Positions 32,374-42,043 of a stretch of DNA of 64,000 nt are shown here, piece by piece. The stretch lies in NCBI GenBank assembly GCA_023250155.1, contig JAHFBG010000002.1, positions 124,001 through 188,000 on the forward strand. Reading direction: 5' to 3'. The notes beneath the pieces were generated by a model that worked only from the letters and a program-made list of their open reading frames with translations, did not search any database and was not told the DNA's origin. A program made the translations under genes and the position numbers. This DNA is from Candidatus Melainabacteria bacterium. Its GTDB lineage: Bacteria; Cyanobacteriota; Vampirovibrionia; 2-02-FULL-35-15. Within the stretch, counting starts at the first letter, position 1, and every line of letters begins with the position of its first letter.

Positions 32374-32895
32374 ATGAAATATAAGTTTAACTTATTTAGA
32401 TTGTTCAGGTTTTTTAGATCTGAACGTGGAACAGCTATAGCTGAACTGGCCGTTATAGCACCTATTATGATCCTTATTTTAGGTGCAGTTTATGAACTGG
32501 GCAGAGCATATTATCTTCAAGCAAACCTTGACTATGGTGCTAAAGAAGCAGCTAAAATGGGAGCTTCTATTTCGATTTCTGGTACTACTGTATCTAAAAC
32601 TTCTATTGATAGCATAGTTACTATGAGTATAGTAATTCCTGGTGTTGTTCAGGAAAGTGGACAATTTACAATTAAGTATTATACAAGAACTGGTACAGAG
32701 CTTACTGGAGCTAGTCTTCCATTTGATAGAACTGGCAATCCAGCGGGCTCACTTGATCTGATTGAAGTGACTCTTACTTATCCTGGTACAGGAGCTGGTG
32801 TGAATACTCCTATACCTGCAGTATTTAATCCTGGTGAGGTTTTTATGGGAAATATAATATTAACTTCTAGAGCAATATGTCAAGTGGAGGGATGA
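32374..32895 (+). CDS. TadE-like pseudopilin 2
   Basis: The 173-residue protein has a basic head (R-L-F-R-F-F-R-S-E-R-G), cleavage Gly, then T-A-I-A-E-L-A-V-I-A-P-I-M with Glu5, a hydrophobic helix and Y-G-A-K-E-A-A-K-M-G-A as in TadE. A beta-rich C-terminal domain follows. It opens the second tadE/tadE/tadG block. The start lacks a strong Shine-Dalgarno sequence. A heptad array begins 4 nt after the stop. Confidence 0.85.
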   Translation: MKYKFNLFRLFRFFRSERGTAIAELAVIAPIMILILGAVYELGRAYYLQANLDYGAKEAAKMGASISISGTTVSKTSIDSIVTMSIVIPGVVQESGQFTIKYYTRTGTELTGASLPFDRTGNPAGSLDLIEVTLTYPGTGAGVNTPIPAVFNPGEVFMGNIILTSRAICQVEG

Positions 32896-32899
32896 TGAA

Positions 32900-32969
32900 A
32901 ATTGAGAATTAAGAATTAAGAATTGAGAATTGAGAATTGAGAATTCAGGACAAAGGGCAGAGGATAAAG
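32900..32969. repeat. Ten-unit heptad repeat ending exactly at the tadE3 ATG
   Basis: Ten consecutive 7-bp units keep the ending AG: AATTGAG, AATTAAG x2, AATTGAG x3, AATTCAG, GACAAAG, GGCAGAG, GATAAAG. The last base touches the ATG. The GGCAGAG-GATAAAG pair supplies an AGAGGA ribosome-binding site. Confidence 0.95.
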
Positions 32970-33506
32970 ATGGATAATAAAATCAAAAAGAAATACTTAA
33001 GTACTAAGCGCTATAGGCGAGAGAATAGTGGAGCAGCAGTTGCTGAAGCAATCTTTGCTATTCCTATTGTATTAACTTTATTTTTTGGGTGTTGGGAATT
33101 AGCCCGTGCCCAGTATGTATCGAATTGCTGTGCTGTTTCAGCACAAAGTGTAGCAAATTCAATAGCACAAAATACTACTACAAATGGACCAATTACTATT
33201 TCTTCATTTTCTACATATGCAAGTCAATGGCGTTTTGATGGTGCTGTAATGGAAAATGGACAATTTTCTTATGATGTTTTAGATTCTAACAATACGACTA
33301 CTGTAGTAGGTGGAATAGCAGATGGCACGATGAGTTCTAAAGTGTCTGTAACAGTAAATTTCCCTCCACCAAGTTTTCCTGATTATAAGATTCCTACATT
33401 TGATCCTGGTGCTCTATATGGTGGAATGATGTTTCCAACTGGTGGTCTTACTCTTATGAGTACGGCTTATGCATTTTTAGAGCTTTCTACAAGACCTACG
33501 TTATAA
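32970..33506 (+). CDS. TadE-like pseudopilin 3
   Basis: The 178-residue protein has a long basic head, E-N-S-G then A-A-V-A-E-A-I-F-A-I-P-I-V, a hydrophobic helix, and A-V-S-A-Q-S-V-A-N. A beta domain follows with a P-P-P-S-F-P segment. A TTG further upstream would extend the frame into the heptad repeat; I prefer the ATG with AGAGGA 8 nt before it. It is followed 4 bp later by the TadG-like gene, so both are likely co-translated. Confidence 0.83.
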   Translation: MDNKIKKKYLSTKRYRRENSGAAVAEAIFAIPIVLTLFFGCWELARAQYVSNCCAVSAQSVANSIAQNTTTNGPITISSFSTYASQWRFDGAVMENGQFSYDVLDSNNTTTVVGGIADGTMSSKVSVTVNFPPPSFPDYKIPTFDPGALYGGMMFPTGGLTLMSTAYAFLELSTRPTL

Positions 33507-33510
33507 AGAA

Positions 33511-35130
33511 GTGACGAAAGTGAAAATAAAAATAAAAAACATTAAAAGAGAAAACCAAGGTACTGTTATTCCTTTTGTGGTTATGTTGTTTGTAGCACTT
33601 GTGCCTATGCTTGGCTTAGCTGGTGATTTTACATATAGCGCTATGTTACGTAGTGATATAGAACGTGCTGTAGATTCTGCTTGTAAAGCAGGCAAACAAG
33701 GATATAAAACTTTTAATCGTGATCCTGGTTTAGCTATAAATGATGCAGCAAGAGTTTTTAAAATGAATATTACAAATCAGATAAATGTAGGTGACTTTCA
33801 GGGATCTACAGGAATGGATACACCTAGTACACTTTCTTATAATATGGTTTTTACTCAGTCTGATGGTTTAAGTCAAATATTCCAAGGACAGCCTATTACC
33901 TATACTAGCAATATTGACTTGACCTCAAAAACCATTACTGTTACTGGTTCTATTACTCAACAGCCCATTTTAGCAGTGGGAAACAATCCTACTATCACGA
34001 TAACGAGACAGAGAAGCTTGGTAGGAAATCCAAAAAGCATAGTTTTAGTAGTAGATGATTCTAGAGAAGATAGATTAAAAACAGTTCGGACATATATTGG
34101 AACAGCTAGAAGAGATGATGGTATGACTATGACAACTTTTACTGATGTTATTTTTTATCAAAGTCAGAATACTGTAGCTGGTTCAAGCTTTGTGGCAAAT
34201 GGCTTTACCATAGATATGCTTATGCTGACTGAAGTAGTAATAAATACACCAAACTTTGATATTCCTACAGGAGCTACATATACTACTGGAAGACCAATTT
34301 ATATAAATGATCCAGCAAGGGGCTGGTGTACTAATAATGCTGCTGATAATACAGGACTTTTTAGAAATATTTTAACTGGCTTTAGGGTAAGTGAACTAGC
34401 TACAATAATGGGATTAAGTGCTCAGGATGCTCAGCTAGCTACTACATGGGCAAGGAATCTTGGAACATCAGCACAGGTAACTACTTATTTTAATCAGGCT
34501 GCTCCACATATAGAACCATTTGGTAGTGTGACTTTTGGTATTATGGCATTTATAAATGTCTTTGGTACTTCTACTACGCATATGTTAGCACTTATAACTT
34601 TTGCTGCCACAGCAGATACTCTTGATACTGTTCAAAATTTTACTGCTGCTGACTTACAATCAGGTGGCAATAATAAACAAATAGCAAGAACACTACCCTT
34701 TAATACTTTTACTACTACATATAATACTATTTTAAATAGGGCTACTATAGTATCTGCTGGTGGTGTAGGAACATCAGCTGATCGAATGATGATTACTGCA
34801 TATCCAAATGGAACTACAGATGTTAGAGATGGACTACTTACTGCGCAAAGCCTTTTAGCTGGTGAGACTACAGAAAAAGTAGTAGTGCTTTATGTAGCTA
34901 ATGATCCGACAAGTTCATTTGCATCTATAGGAAGTACAGTGGCTAGTTTAGTAGCATCAAGTATAAGAGTTTATACGGTGTTAAATACAGCTGCTCTTAC
35001 CGCTGGTCAGACTGCTAGTTATATAAGTCAAATTGAAAGTAATGGTGGACAGACTGTTATACAGGTCAGTAATCCTGCCGATATTGATGATGCATTTACA
35101 CAGATAGCAGATGAGTTGATAACGTATTAA
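33511..35130 (+). CDS. TadG-like protein 2 with a von Willebrand A-like domain
   Basis: The 539-residue protein has an N-terminal TadG helix (G-T-V-I-P-F-V-V-M-L-F-V-A-L-V-P-M-L-G-L-A-G-D) and R-S-D-I-E-R-A-V-D-S-A. From about residue 172 a vWA-like fold follows: I-V-L-V-V-D-D-S-R-E, a T-T-D-V-R-D-G-L motif and the final I-E-S-N-G-G-Q-T...D-I-D-D-A-F-T-Q-I-A. The MIDAS aspartate motif reads D-D-S-R-E rather than D-x-S-x-S, so metal binding may be weakened. A large insertion occupies residues 190-400. TadG is thought to anchor or organise pili outside the inner membrane. The start is a GTG. Confidence 0.8.
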   Translation: MTKVKIKIKNIKRENQGTVIPFVVMLFVALVPMLGLAGDFTYSAMLRSDIERAVDSACKAGKQGYKTFNRDPGLAINDAARVFKMNITNQINVGDFQGSTGMDTPSTLSYNMVFTQSDGLSQIFQGQPITYTSNIDLTSKTITVTGSITQQPILAVGNNPTITITRQRSLVGNPKSIVLVVDDSREDRLKTVRTYIGTARRDDGMTMTTFTDVIFYQSQNTVAGSSFVANGFTIDMLMLTEVVINTPNFDIPTGATYTTGRPIYINDPARGWCTNNAADNTGLFRNILTGFRVSELATIMGLSAQDAQLATTWARNLGTSAQVTTYFNQAAPHIEPFGSVTFGIMAFINVFGTSTTHMLALITFAATADTLDTVQNFTAADLQSGGNNKQIARTLPFNTFTTTYNTILNRATIVSAGGVGTSADRMMITAYPNGTTDVRDGLLTAQSLLAGETTEKVVVLYVANDPTSSFASIGSTVASLVASSIRVYTVLNTAALTAGQTASYISQIESNGGQTVIQVSNPADIDDAFTQIADELITY

Positions 35131-35144
35131 AAGATAGATCAATC

Positions 35145-35182
35145 CTAAACCCAATCCTAATAACTCAATCCACAATCCTCAA
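35145..35182. repeat. Heptad repeat between convergent tadG2 and secretin genes
   Basis: Plus-strand units CTAATAA, CTCAATC, CACAATC, CTCAAAA read as GATTGAG-type units on the minus strand. The last unit contains the secretin stop codon. Confidence 0.85.
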
Positions 35183-38100
35183 AAATCCTGTGCTTTAAGG
35201 GGTATCTGATCAAGTTCTATAGCTTGTCGGAGTTTAAAAGGCTGCTTGAACTGAGGTAATCTTTCTTGTTTGATAGGGGGAATTTCTTTAACTTCTTGTT
35301 TAGGTAAGACAATAGTTTCTGTATTATTTGCTTGAGGTTCACTTAACTCTCTTGCTTCTTCTAAGGCTTGTCTTGCTTTTTTAAAGTTCTCTAATTCTTT
35401 TTGTAGATTCTCTTTGTAAGCTTCTTGTGTTGCTACAAGCTTTTTAGCTTTTTCAATTTCTCTTTGTCTTTTTTCTTCTTGTATTTGTGTTTCTCTGTTT
35501 AATTTAGCTAGTTTTCTTTCTTCCAGTTTTTGAGCCAATAGCTCACTTTTCATTTTTTGCTTTAAAAGTCTTTCTTCTTCTTTTTGTTTTTTTGCTTCTT
35601 TTCTTCTTTGTTCTCTTATCAGTTTTGAGAACTTCTTTTCTTCAAAGCCTTGAACTAAATTTGTTTTAGACTCTTGGGAATCATCTATTTGAATTCTTTT
35701 TCCAATTTCGTTTTCTTTTTTTGTTATTGTTTTTTCATCGGATGATTCTGCTTTTTTTTGTTTTGGCTCAGATTTCTTTTGTGGGGTTTTAGTCTTTGGT
35801 GTCGTTTTCTTACCTTCTAATTCCTTTAACTCAGAGTCAGATTTTTTAAATTTTGGTGCAGCTTTATGTGAGGGTTTTATAGGTTTAATATCATCATTTT
35901 CATCTATATCTAACTTTACTTTCTTTCTTTTAGTTGTTGTTTTTTCTTTTTTTTGTGGCTCTGCTTTTAACTCTGGTTTTGTTTTTATTTCTTCTTTTGG
36001 AAGTGTAGCTTTTGGAGCTTCTTCTTTTTTTAATTTTTCAGGTTCAATAGCAGGTGTTTTTTGAGCTTTAGGCTTGGTCTCTTGTTTTAGATGTTTTATT
36101 TCTGGCTTGGTTTGTGTATCAGGTTTGGCTTGTGGTTCAGGTTTAGCTTGTGCCTCTGGTTTAGTAGCTTCTGGTGATTTAGGTGGTGGTACTGTTTCTT
36201 GAGGAGGTTTTGGTGGAGCTGGAGGAGGAGGTGGTGGAGTTGGGGGTAGGGAAGGAGAGATTTTCTTTTTGATTATGTTTTGTATTGGAACTTGAAGTTC
36301 TTCTTTTTGTGGAAAAGACTCCTCTATTTTAATTCTTGATTTTTCTATTTGTAGATCTAAATCATTAGTTGGCTTCTTGTCAATAATTTCTTCTTTAAGC
36401 TCTTTATCATTTTCAGGAGTTTCTTGTGCAATTACTTTTTCAGGATTAAAGTGTGCGGCCTCTATTGGGTCTTTAACATGTGCAGGTCCTTGTTCATCTT
36501 CTCTTGAGTGTATATGTAGTTTTGGAACAGGTAATAACTCATCAAATTCAGTAGGAGCAACAGGCTTTGTTCTGTTTAATTCAGCTATTTGCTCTGGTTT
36601 TGTAGGAGTAACTATTTTAGGAGAAACTACTATTAGTAGTTCTGTTTCACCCTTTCTAAAGGATTTACTTCTAAACAAAGATCCTATGATAGGAATTTCA
36701 CTTATCCCAGGCATTTTTCTAAGAGATCTTGTATTATCCTCTCTAAGTAGCCCGCTAATAGCAATAGCTTCACCAGACTCTAACTCAACTTGTGTTTGTG
36801 TTCTTCTTGTCTTAAAGGCTGGTGGACGTACAGTTGTAGTTCCTGCAGGAGATACAAGGTTTGAAATTTCGGTATCAATGTCACGAATCTCTGGAATTAG
36901 TAATAAATGAATTCTATTATTGCCTGTAATTGTAGGTAAGATTAAAAATCTTATGCCAAATGGTTCATAAGAAATATCCTGACTTGTTCCTCCTGCAGTA
37001 AACACGGATCTTTGTATAGGAATTTCACCACCAGCCAGAAATGAAGCAGGTTCACCATTTGAAATAACAAGGTTTGGTTCAGCTAGTGCTTTAACTTCTC
37101 CTCTTTGTTGTAGTGCCTGGAGAGCAAGCCCTAAGCCATTTCTAGGATTAAATATTGCACTTGTTGCACCACCTCCCAAAGCCTGATCTAAAAATGAAGT
37201 CATATCAGACATTACACCGCCTGTTATCGAACTTAAACTTCCTCCACCTACAGTTGATCCTGCTTGAAAGGTATTACCACCAATTGTTTGATTGAATCCT
37301 AAGTCTCTTGATAAGGTTCTTGTGATTTCATAGAACCTAATAGCAACTGATATTTGTGGTGGATTTTTAACTTTGATAAAACTTATTACACTACCCATTG
37401 AAGTTGTGACAATAACACCTCGACTTAGATTAGCTCTACCATTTGTAGTAAATGAAAATTGATCTCGTCCACCAAACTGAGTAGTCCCACCAGTAGCACC
37501 ACCACCGCCACCACCAGCCGCACCACCAGCACCACCAGCAGCAGTAACGCTTAAAAGTCCATAATCTCCTGACAATCCATTTATGATTTGTCCACCAGGC
37601 TGACTGATAATTCTTATTCCTTCATCGTTTACATAGATTCCAGCGATTTGTAATGCCTTAGCAATCACTTCAGCATTTGAAACATCGCCAGTTAGTATAA
37701 TTTTTCCTGTTGTTAATTGGTTGCCAGTTGTAGTGCTTGTAGATGGTAAAGAAGAAGGAAATCCACCGGCACCACCACCGCCAGCAGCACCAGCAGCAGT
37801 AGCTTCAGTAGGTGCTTCAGCAGTTTCTCCTCCTCCAGTTGAGCTAATATTGCTGGATGGCGGGATGTATTGAACAGATATGTTTTTATCTAATTCTTTT
37901 ATTTGAGCTGTTAATGATTCTATATCAGGCCATACAGAAATATCAAATCTGGTAGGTGTTGGTTTACCACTTTCCCAGATTAGAAAGGTGCATGATCCAA
38001 GCTGTTTAGCTCTGACAAAAAATTGTTTTTCATTTAAAATTTGTAAATCAGCAATTGAGGGATCACTTACAGCTACTCTTGCTATAGAACTATCACTGGA

Positions 38101-38277
38101 GATAATTTCACCTTTCCCTAAAATTATTTTCTTTTCTTGTCTTTTATCTTGATAGTATTGTGCTTCCAGGAAAAACACTTTTGCACTTGCTGGAAGTGAT
38201 GAAATAAAAAACGAACTAATTAAAATTAGATGTAATAAAGAAATAAAAAAACGTTTACTAGAATATACCCAAGCCAT
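35179..38277 (-). CDS. cpaC: Tad outer-membrane secretin CpaC/RcpA with a long low-complexity tail
   Basis: A signal peptide (1-33) precedes an N-terminal pilus-secretin domain (G-K-G-E-I-I-S-S-D-S-S-I-A-R-V-A-V-S-D) and a BON-like N1 region. A Gly/Ala-rich linker follows, then the secretin core (V-K-A-L-A-E-P-N-L-V-I-S-N-G-E-P-A-S-F, I-P-I-I-G-S-L-F-R-S, L-L-I-V-V-S-P-K-I-V) ending near residue 560. Family proteins normally end there. Here about 470 more residues follow: a charged spacer, a poly-Pro block (about 676-698), Lys/Pro/Glu-rich repeats and a coiled-coil-like Lys/Glu segment (about 860-980). The tail could span the periplasm or reach the wall. The tadC and tadB genes lie upstream on the same strand. 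Confidence 0.92.
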   Translation of the reverse strand: MAWVYSSKRFFISLLHLILISSFFISSLPASAKVFFLEAQYYQDKRQEKKIILGKGEIISSDSSIARVAVSDPSIADLQILNEKQFFVRAKQLGSCTFLIWESGKPTPTRFDISVWPDIESLTAQIKELDKNISVQYIPPSSNISSTGGGETAEAPTEATAAGAAGGGGAGGFPSSLPSTSTTTGNQLTTGKIILTGDVSNAEVIAKALQIAGIYVNDEGIRIISQPGGQIINGLSGDYGLLSVTAAGGAGGAAGGGGGGATGGTTQFGGRDQFSFTTNGRANLSRGVIVTTSMGSVISFIKVKNPPQISVAIRFYEITRTLSRDLGFNQTIGGNTFQAGSTVGGGSLSSITGGVMSDMTSFLDQALGGGATSAIFNPRNGLGLALQALQQRGEVKALAEPNLVISNGEPASFLAGGEIPIQRSVFTAGGTSQDISYEPFGIRFLILPTITGNNRIHLLLIPEIRDIDTEISNLVSPAGTTTVRPPAFKTRRTQTQVELESGEAIAISGLLREDNTRSLRKMPGISEIPIIGSLFRSKSFRKGETELLIVVSPKIVTPTKPEQIAELNRTKPVAPTEFDELLPVPKLHIHSREDEQGPAHVKDPIEAAHFNPEKVIAQETPENDKELKEEIIDKKPTNDLDLQIEKSRIKIEESFPQKEELQVPIQNIIKKKISPSLPPTPPPPPPAPPKPPQETVPPPKSPEATKPEAQAKPEPQAKPDTQTKPEIKHLKQETKPKAQKTPAIEPEKLKKEEAPKATLPKEEIKTKPELKAEPQKKEKTTTKRKKVKLDIDENDDIKPIKPSHKAAPKFKKSDSELKELEGKKTTPKTKTPQKKSEPKQKKAESSDEKTITKKENEIGKRIQIDDSQESKTNLVQGFEEKKFSKLIREQRRKEAKKQKEEERLLKQKMKSELLAQKLEERKLAKLNRETQIQEEKRQREIEKAKKLVATQEAYKENLQKELENFKKARQALEEARELSEPQANNTETIVLPKQEVKEIPPIKQERLPQFKQPFKLRQAIELDQIPLKAQDF

Positions 38278-38361
38278 ATTATTTTGAGATTGGACAATTA
38301 TGTAAAATGTTCCTAAAGTAAGTGCTTATTATCTTTGATAAGTTATGAGGCTGAGTTAATG

Positions 38362-39339
38362 TTATTTTTGAGAAGTAAAAACAGATATTATCTTTAATAT
38401 TGGAGGTCCAAGTGTTATTGCAAGGATACAAGGGAAAATAAAAAGCATCATAGGTACTAGCATTGTTACAGCCATTTTTCCGGCAGCTTCTTCTGCTTTT
38501 TGTCTTCTTCTAACACGCATAAAGTCTGATTGATCTCTTAAAACCTGTGCAATTTGTGAACCAACCTTTTCTGTTTGAAGAATAATACCTGCAAGATTTT
38601 TTAGTTCTTGCGATTTAGTTCTTTCTGCTAAATTTTTCCAGCATACAGACCTTTCTTGTCCTAAGTTCATTTCTCTGTTTGTAAGTATAATTTCTTCTTG
38701 TAAAGTTTTTCCACTTTTTGTCAGATTAGAGGCTACTTTTAATAAAGCTTGATCTATACCCATTCCAGCCTCTGTACAAATAACTAACAGATCTAATGCA
38801 TCTGGTAGTATTTTATCTATTAGTTTTTGCCTGGTTCCAGCTATTTTATCGACATAGTAGCTAGGAAAAGCAAATCCAGTATAGGCTGCAAACAGTGTTA
38901 AGGGTAATACTAGATTAGATTTTTGTACTGAAAATAATATAAAAAATCCAATACCAAATGCAACTGCTGAAATTATTTTAAAGGCATAAAAAATTTCTAG
39001 TGATTTTTTTCCTCTTATACCTGCTTTTATTAATGCTATTCTTTTTGATTTTTTGTTAGAGTAGGGAACTTTATCGGACATCCATGTTCCTACTTGTTCT
39101 CCTAATGGCATTAAAACTTTCTGTGTAAAAGTTACATCTCTACTTTCTTTTTCAATTTCTTCACCAAGAATTGCTCTTTCAATGTTTGATTTTTCAGATA
39201 GCCAAAACTCTAAACGTTTGTTTATTTTTTTAGAGTCACCCATTAGCTTTCTTGTTCTAATAAAAACCATAACCAACAAGCATATGGTTGCAAAGGTACA
39301 AACGCTAATTAGGGCTATATTTACTGTTGATAGGTTCAT
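38362..39339 (-). CDS. tadC: Tad inner-membrane protein TadC
   Basis: The 325-residue GspF-type protein has an N-terminal helix, a pair of helices near 120-160, a T2SSF domain (L-L-V-I-C-T-E-A-G-M-G-I-D-Q-A-L, about 185-200, and L-A-G-I-I-L-Q-T-E-K-V-G-S-Q-I-A) and a C-terminal hydrophobic segment with T-L-G-P-P. It forms the platform for the TadA ATPase together with TadB. The start ATG lies 2 nt after the tadB stop, implying coupling. Confidence 0.93.
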   Translation of the reverse strand: MNLSTVNIALISVCTFATICLLVMVFIRTRKLMGDSKKINKRLEFWLSEKSNIERAILGEEIEKESRDVTFTQKVLMPLGEQVGTWMSDKVPYSNKKSKRIALIKAGIRGKKSLEIFYAFKIISAVAFGIGFFILFSVQKSNLVLPLTLFAAYTGFAFPSYYVDKIAGTRQKLIDKILPDALDLLVICTEAGMGIDQALLKVASNLTKSGKTLQEEIILTNREMNLGQERSVCWKNLAERTKSQELKNLAGIILQTEKVGSQIAQVLRDQSDFMRVRRRQKAEEAAGKMAVTMLVPMMLFIFPCILAITLGPPILKIISVFTSQK

Positions 39340-39341
39340 AG

Positions 39342-40352
39342 TTAAACATCCAAAGTAGTGATCTTATTAATTAGGATATATCCTATTATCATTGAAACAC
39401 AACATCCCCCCATTATATTTTTTCCTATCGGATCATTTAGAAATGATCCATATGTTTCAGGGGCCATTCCATTTAATATTCCAAACATAATAAATGGCAA
39501 TCCTATTAACAACCAAGCTGACATCTTTCCTTCTGCAGTTAGAGAAGCAATTATTCCTCTCAATCTAAATCGTTCTCGTACAGTTGCTGATACTTTTGTA
39601 ATAAGTTCTGATAAATTTCCACCAATCTCCCTATTTATTGAAATTCCTGTACACAACATTTGTACATCCATAGTGTCAATCCGATCAGATAAATTACCAA
39701 GAGCATCATTAATTGGCAACCCCAGATTTATTTCAACTATCAATTTCCCAATCTCTTCACTCATCGGTGGATCCATATCTTCTGCAACATGTTTAAATCC
39801 TGCAAGAATGTCTACGCCTGCTTTTAAGTCACTGTTTAATAAATCTAATGCCGGTGGCATTTGACTGATGAATTTAGCTGTTCTTTTTTCTTTTATATAG
39901 TTAAGTATCATATAAGGAAACATTCCTAGACCTAAGCCAATAAATGGAAGGTGAACTATAAAATTGACTATAGCTGCTCCAAGAAAACCAACTATAGCTG
40001 AGACTAAAAAGAACTCACTCACTTTAATTGATAATCCGCTTTGCTCAATTAGTCTTAGTAGTACAGGAGTACTTTTCTTTAAAAAGTTTCTTAGTATATT
40101 GTCTAACCATGGTATTGTACTGTATCGTTTATCTTTTCTTAGTTTTCCTTCTTCAAAAGTGGGTGCTTCTTCTGCTGTAGCTCCTTCTTCACCTTCTTTG
40201 GTCTCATCGATTCTTGGTTTTAGATTGATTGCACTATCAATTCTTTCAGCTTGAAGCTTTCTACTTCTACTTCTTTGCCAAACATAATACAAGCCTAAGC
40301 TTATTCCTACGATTACTACAAATATTAAAATGGTGAAAACTAATGGCCCCAT
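39342..40352 (-). CDS. tadB: Tad inner-membrane protein TadB
   Basis: The 336-residue GspF-type protein has an N-terminal helix, a cytoplasmic region, then helices around 112-150 and the T2SSF domain (A-L-D-L-L-N-S-D-L-K-A-G-V-D-I-L-A-G-F and I-N-R-E-I-G-G-N-L-S-E-L-I). C-terminal helices follow. A GAGGGAG site fixes the start. Together with TadC it makes the pilus assembly platform. The gene leads the tadB-tadC-cpaC minus-strand operon. Confidence 0.93.
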   Translation of the reverse strand: MGPLVFTILIFVVIVGISLGLYYVWQRSRSRKLQAERIDSAINLKPRIDETKEGEEGATAEEAPTFEEGKLRKDKRYSTIPWLDNILRNFLKKSTPVLLRLIEQSGLSIKVSEFFLVSAIVGFLGAAIVNFIVHLPFIGLGLGMFPYMILNYIKEKRTAKFISQMPPALDLLNSDLKAGVDILAGFKHVAEDMDPPMSEEIGKLIVEINLGLPINDALGNLSDRIDTMDVQMLCTGISINREIGGNLSELITKVSATVRERFRLRGIIASLTAEGKMSAWLLIGLPFIMFGILNGMAPETYGSFLNDPIGKNIMGGCCVSMIIGYILINKITTLDV

Positions 40353-40390
40353 AATGACTCCCTCAATTCCATACTGTTATTTTATTTATG

Positions 40391-40411
40391 ATTTAAGATT
40401 TAAGGGCTTAT
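40391..40411. repeat. Short heptad repeat upstream of tadB
   Basis: Two identical units ATTTAAG ATTTAAG plus GGCTTAT lie 40 bp before the divergent tadB start. The other 200 bp of the gap to the plus-strand membrane-protein gene are AT-rich with no clear motif. Confidence 0.55.
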
Positions 40412-40619
40412 CCCTGATATTTTATATACCCATTGTGTTAAATTTTCAACTTGATAAGTTAAGATAAGTATTCTATAAAAAAGTAAATAAATTTACTAAA
40501 TTAGAAAATTGACTTTATAGGGATGAACCTAATACCACCAATTTATTTTTTAACATTAGGTTTGAAAAATAGATTATAGGTAGTAGGAGTAATTGATGAT
40601 AGAATAAAAAAAATATTTT

Positions 40620-42023
40620 ATGAAAAAGCTAACAATTGAACATTTGTGGATCATTACAGTTTTAGGAATTTGTTTTGGATATGTAGTATCTATGCCAATA
40701 GATCAATATGATTTTTGGCATTACATCAAAACAGGAATGATTACTCTTACTACTCATAAAATAGTAGATAAAGAAATATTTACGTTTACTGCTTTTGATA
40801 CACCTTATATAAATCTACACTGGCTATCTCAAATATATTATTTTCTTTTATATAAAATAGGTGGACTAGAGATTTTAGCTTTTAGTCATGCCGTTATAAT
40901 CACTTTGACATTTATAATTGTATTTCTTCTTGCCTATAAGCATTCAAACAATTTAAAAATCTCCTCATTTGTAACACTACTAACTATGGCTCTTTCTGTA
41001 ACAAATTTTGCACTTAGACCACAGGAGTTTTCAATTTTATTTTTTGCTTTAACATTATTTTTCCTTAAAACAAATAGACTCTTTTTAATTCCACTATTGT
41101 TTGTTTTATGGGCTAATTTTCATGGTGCTTTTATAATTGGATTATTGCTTGTGGGAATTGAATGTTTAGGAAGCTTAAAATTAAAATATTTTGTTACTTT
41201 AGCATTTTCAATATTAGCTACATTACTTACTCCATGGGGACTGAAACTGTATCAGTCCGTTTTAAATGTAGAATCAGAAAATTTTGCAAATCTAGTGTCT
41301 GAGTGGTATCCTCCGACCATTCATGAACAAGCAGGATTTATATTTTTCAGTATGCTTTTATTTCTTTTTATTCTACAGAACTTTCGAAAACAATCATTAT
41401 CTAGATTGGAATTATTGACTTTAGTCGTTTTTACACTATTGGCATTACATTCTCAAAGAGCAATTATATGGTGGGCAATTGTAGTAAGTCCTATATTTGC
41501 TAGTTCATTTAAAGAGTTGTTTTTTGAAAAGCTAAAATCAAAGTCTGATGAAAAAGAAAATTTCATTGTTAACTGGGTGTTTGTTATATTGTTTATTTGT
41601 TATTCAGTGAGTTCTTTGCCTTGGTTTAAAACAAACAATATTTTACTTCCAAAAATAAAAAGAGATTTAATAGCCTCAAATACTCCTGTAAAGCTCACTA
41701 GCTTTTTAGCTAAATCTAAAAACTGTAACAAGATCTTTAATAATTTTGCATGGGGATCATACTTTATGTGGGGATTGAATGATAGTCAAAAGATCTTTGT
41801 AACCCCTTGGCTTTCAGTATTTTCTAAAGATATAGTTCAGGATTATTTGCTTGTTTCAGGTGGTAATGCATTGTGGGAAGATATTTTAAATAAATATAAG
41901 ACTAATTGTTTAGCACTTGACAATGAAGAACAAAAAAGATTAATACCACTTGTTCAGAAGTCTAATGATTGGATAAAGGTATATGAAGATAAGCAAGGGG
42001 TTGTTTTTAAAAAGTCAAATTGA
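40620..42023 (+). CDS. Polytopic membrane protein A, GT-C-like, in the Tad locus
   Basis: The 467-residue protein has about ten hydrophobic helices. An early loop reads D-Q-Y-D-F-W-H-Y-I-K-T-G (Asp31, His34), then D-K-E-I-F-T-F-T and L-H-W-L-S-Q-I-Y-Y. This D-x-W-H-x-x-x-x-G pattern is shared by a family of GT-C-like membrane proteins, where the acidic residue may be catalytic. The last 90 residues form a soluble tail. It sits between tadB and tadA on the opposite strand and is followed by a paralog. Pilin glycosylation is plausible from position alone. No Shine-Dalgarno sequence is seen. Confidence 0.6.
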   Translation: MKKLTIEHLWIITVLGICFGYVVSMPIDQYDFWHYIKTGMITLTTHKIVDKEIFTFTAFDTPYINLHWLSQIYYFLLYKIGGLEILAFSHAVIITLTFIIVFLLAYKHSNNLKISSFVTLLTMALSVTNFALRPQEFSILFFALTLFFLKTNRLFLIPLLFVLWANFHGAFIIGLLLVGIECLGSLKLKYFVTLAFSILATLLTPWGLKLYQSVLNVESENFANLVSEWYPPTIHEQAGFIFFSMLLFLFILQNFRKQSLSRLELLTLVVFTLLALHSQRAIIWWAIVVSPIFASSFKELFFEKLKSKSDEKENFIVNWVFVILFICYSVSSLPWFKTNNILLPKIKRDLIASNTPVKLTSFLAKSKNCNKIFNNFAWGSYFMWGLNDSQKIFVTPWLSVFSKDIVQDYLLVSGGNALWEDILNKYKTNCLALDNEEQKRLIPLVQKSNDWIKVYEDKQGVVFKKSN

Positions 42024-42043
42024 TTTTATAATGGAAATACAAA

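Noticed and set aside
32900..32969. CRISPR array or rRNA-type repeat
   Set aside because: The units are only 7 bp, without spacers or cas genes. It is a simple tandem heptad repeat.
36377..36910. Plus-strand ORF of 177 codons
   Set aside because: It is antisense to the secretin core. The Ser-rich translation arises from the codon pattern of the minus-strand gene. No Shine-Dalgarno sequence is present.
39358..39864. Plus-strand ORF of 168 codons
   Set aside because: It is a shadow of tadB on the opposite strand and has no independent support.
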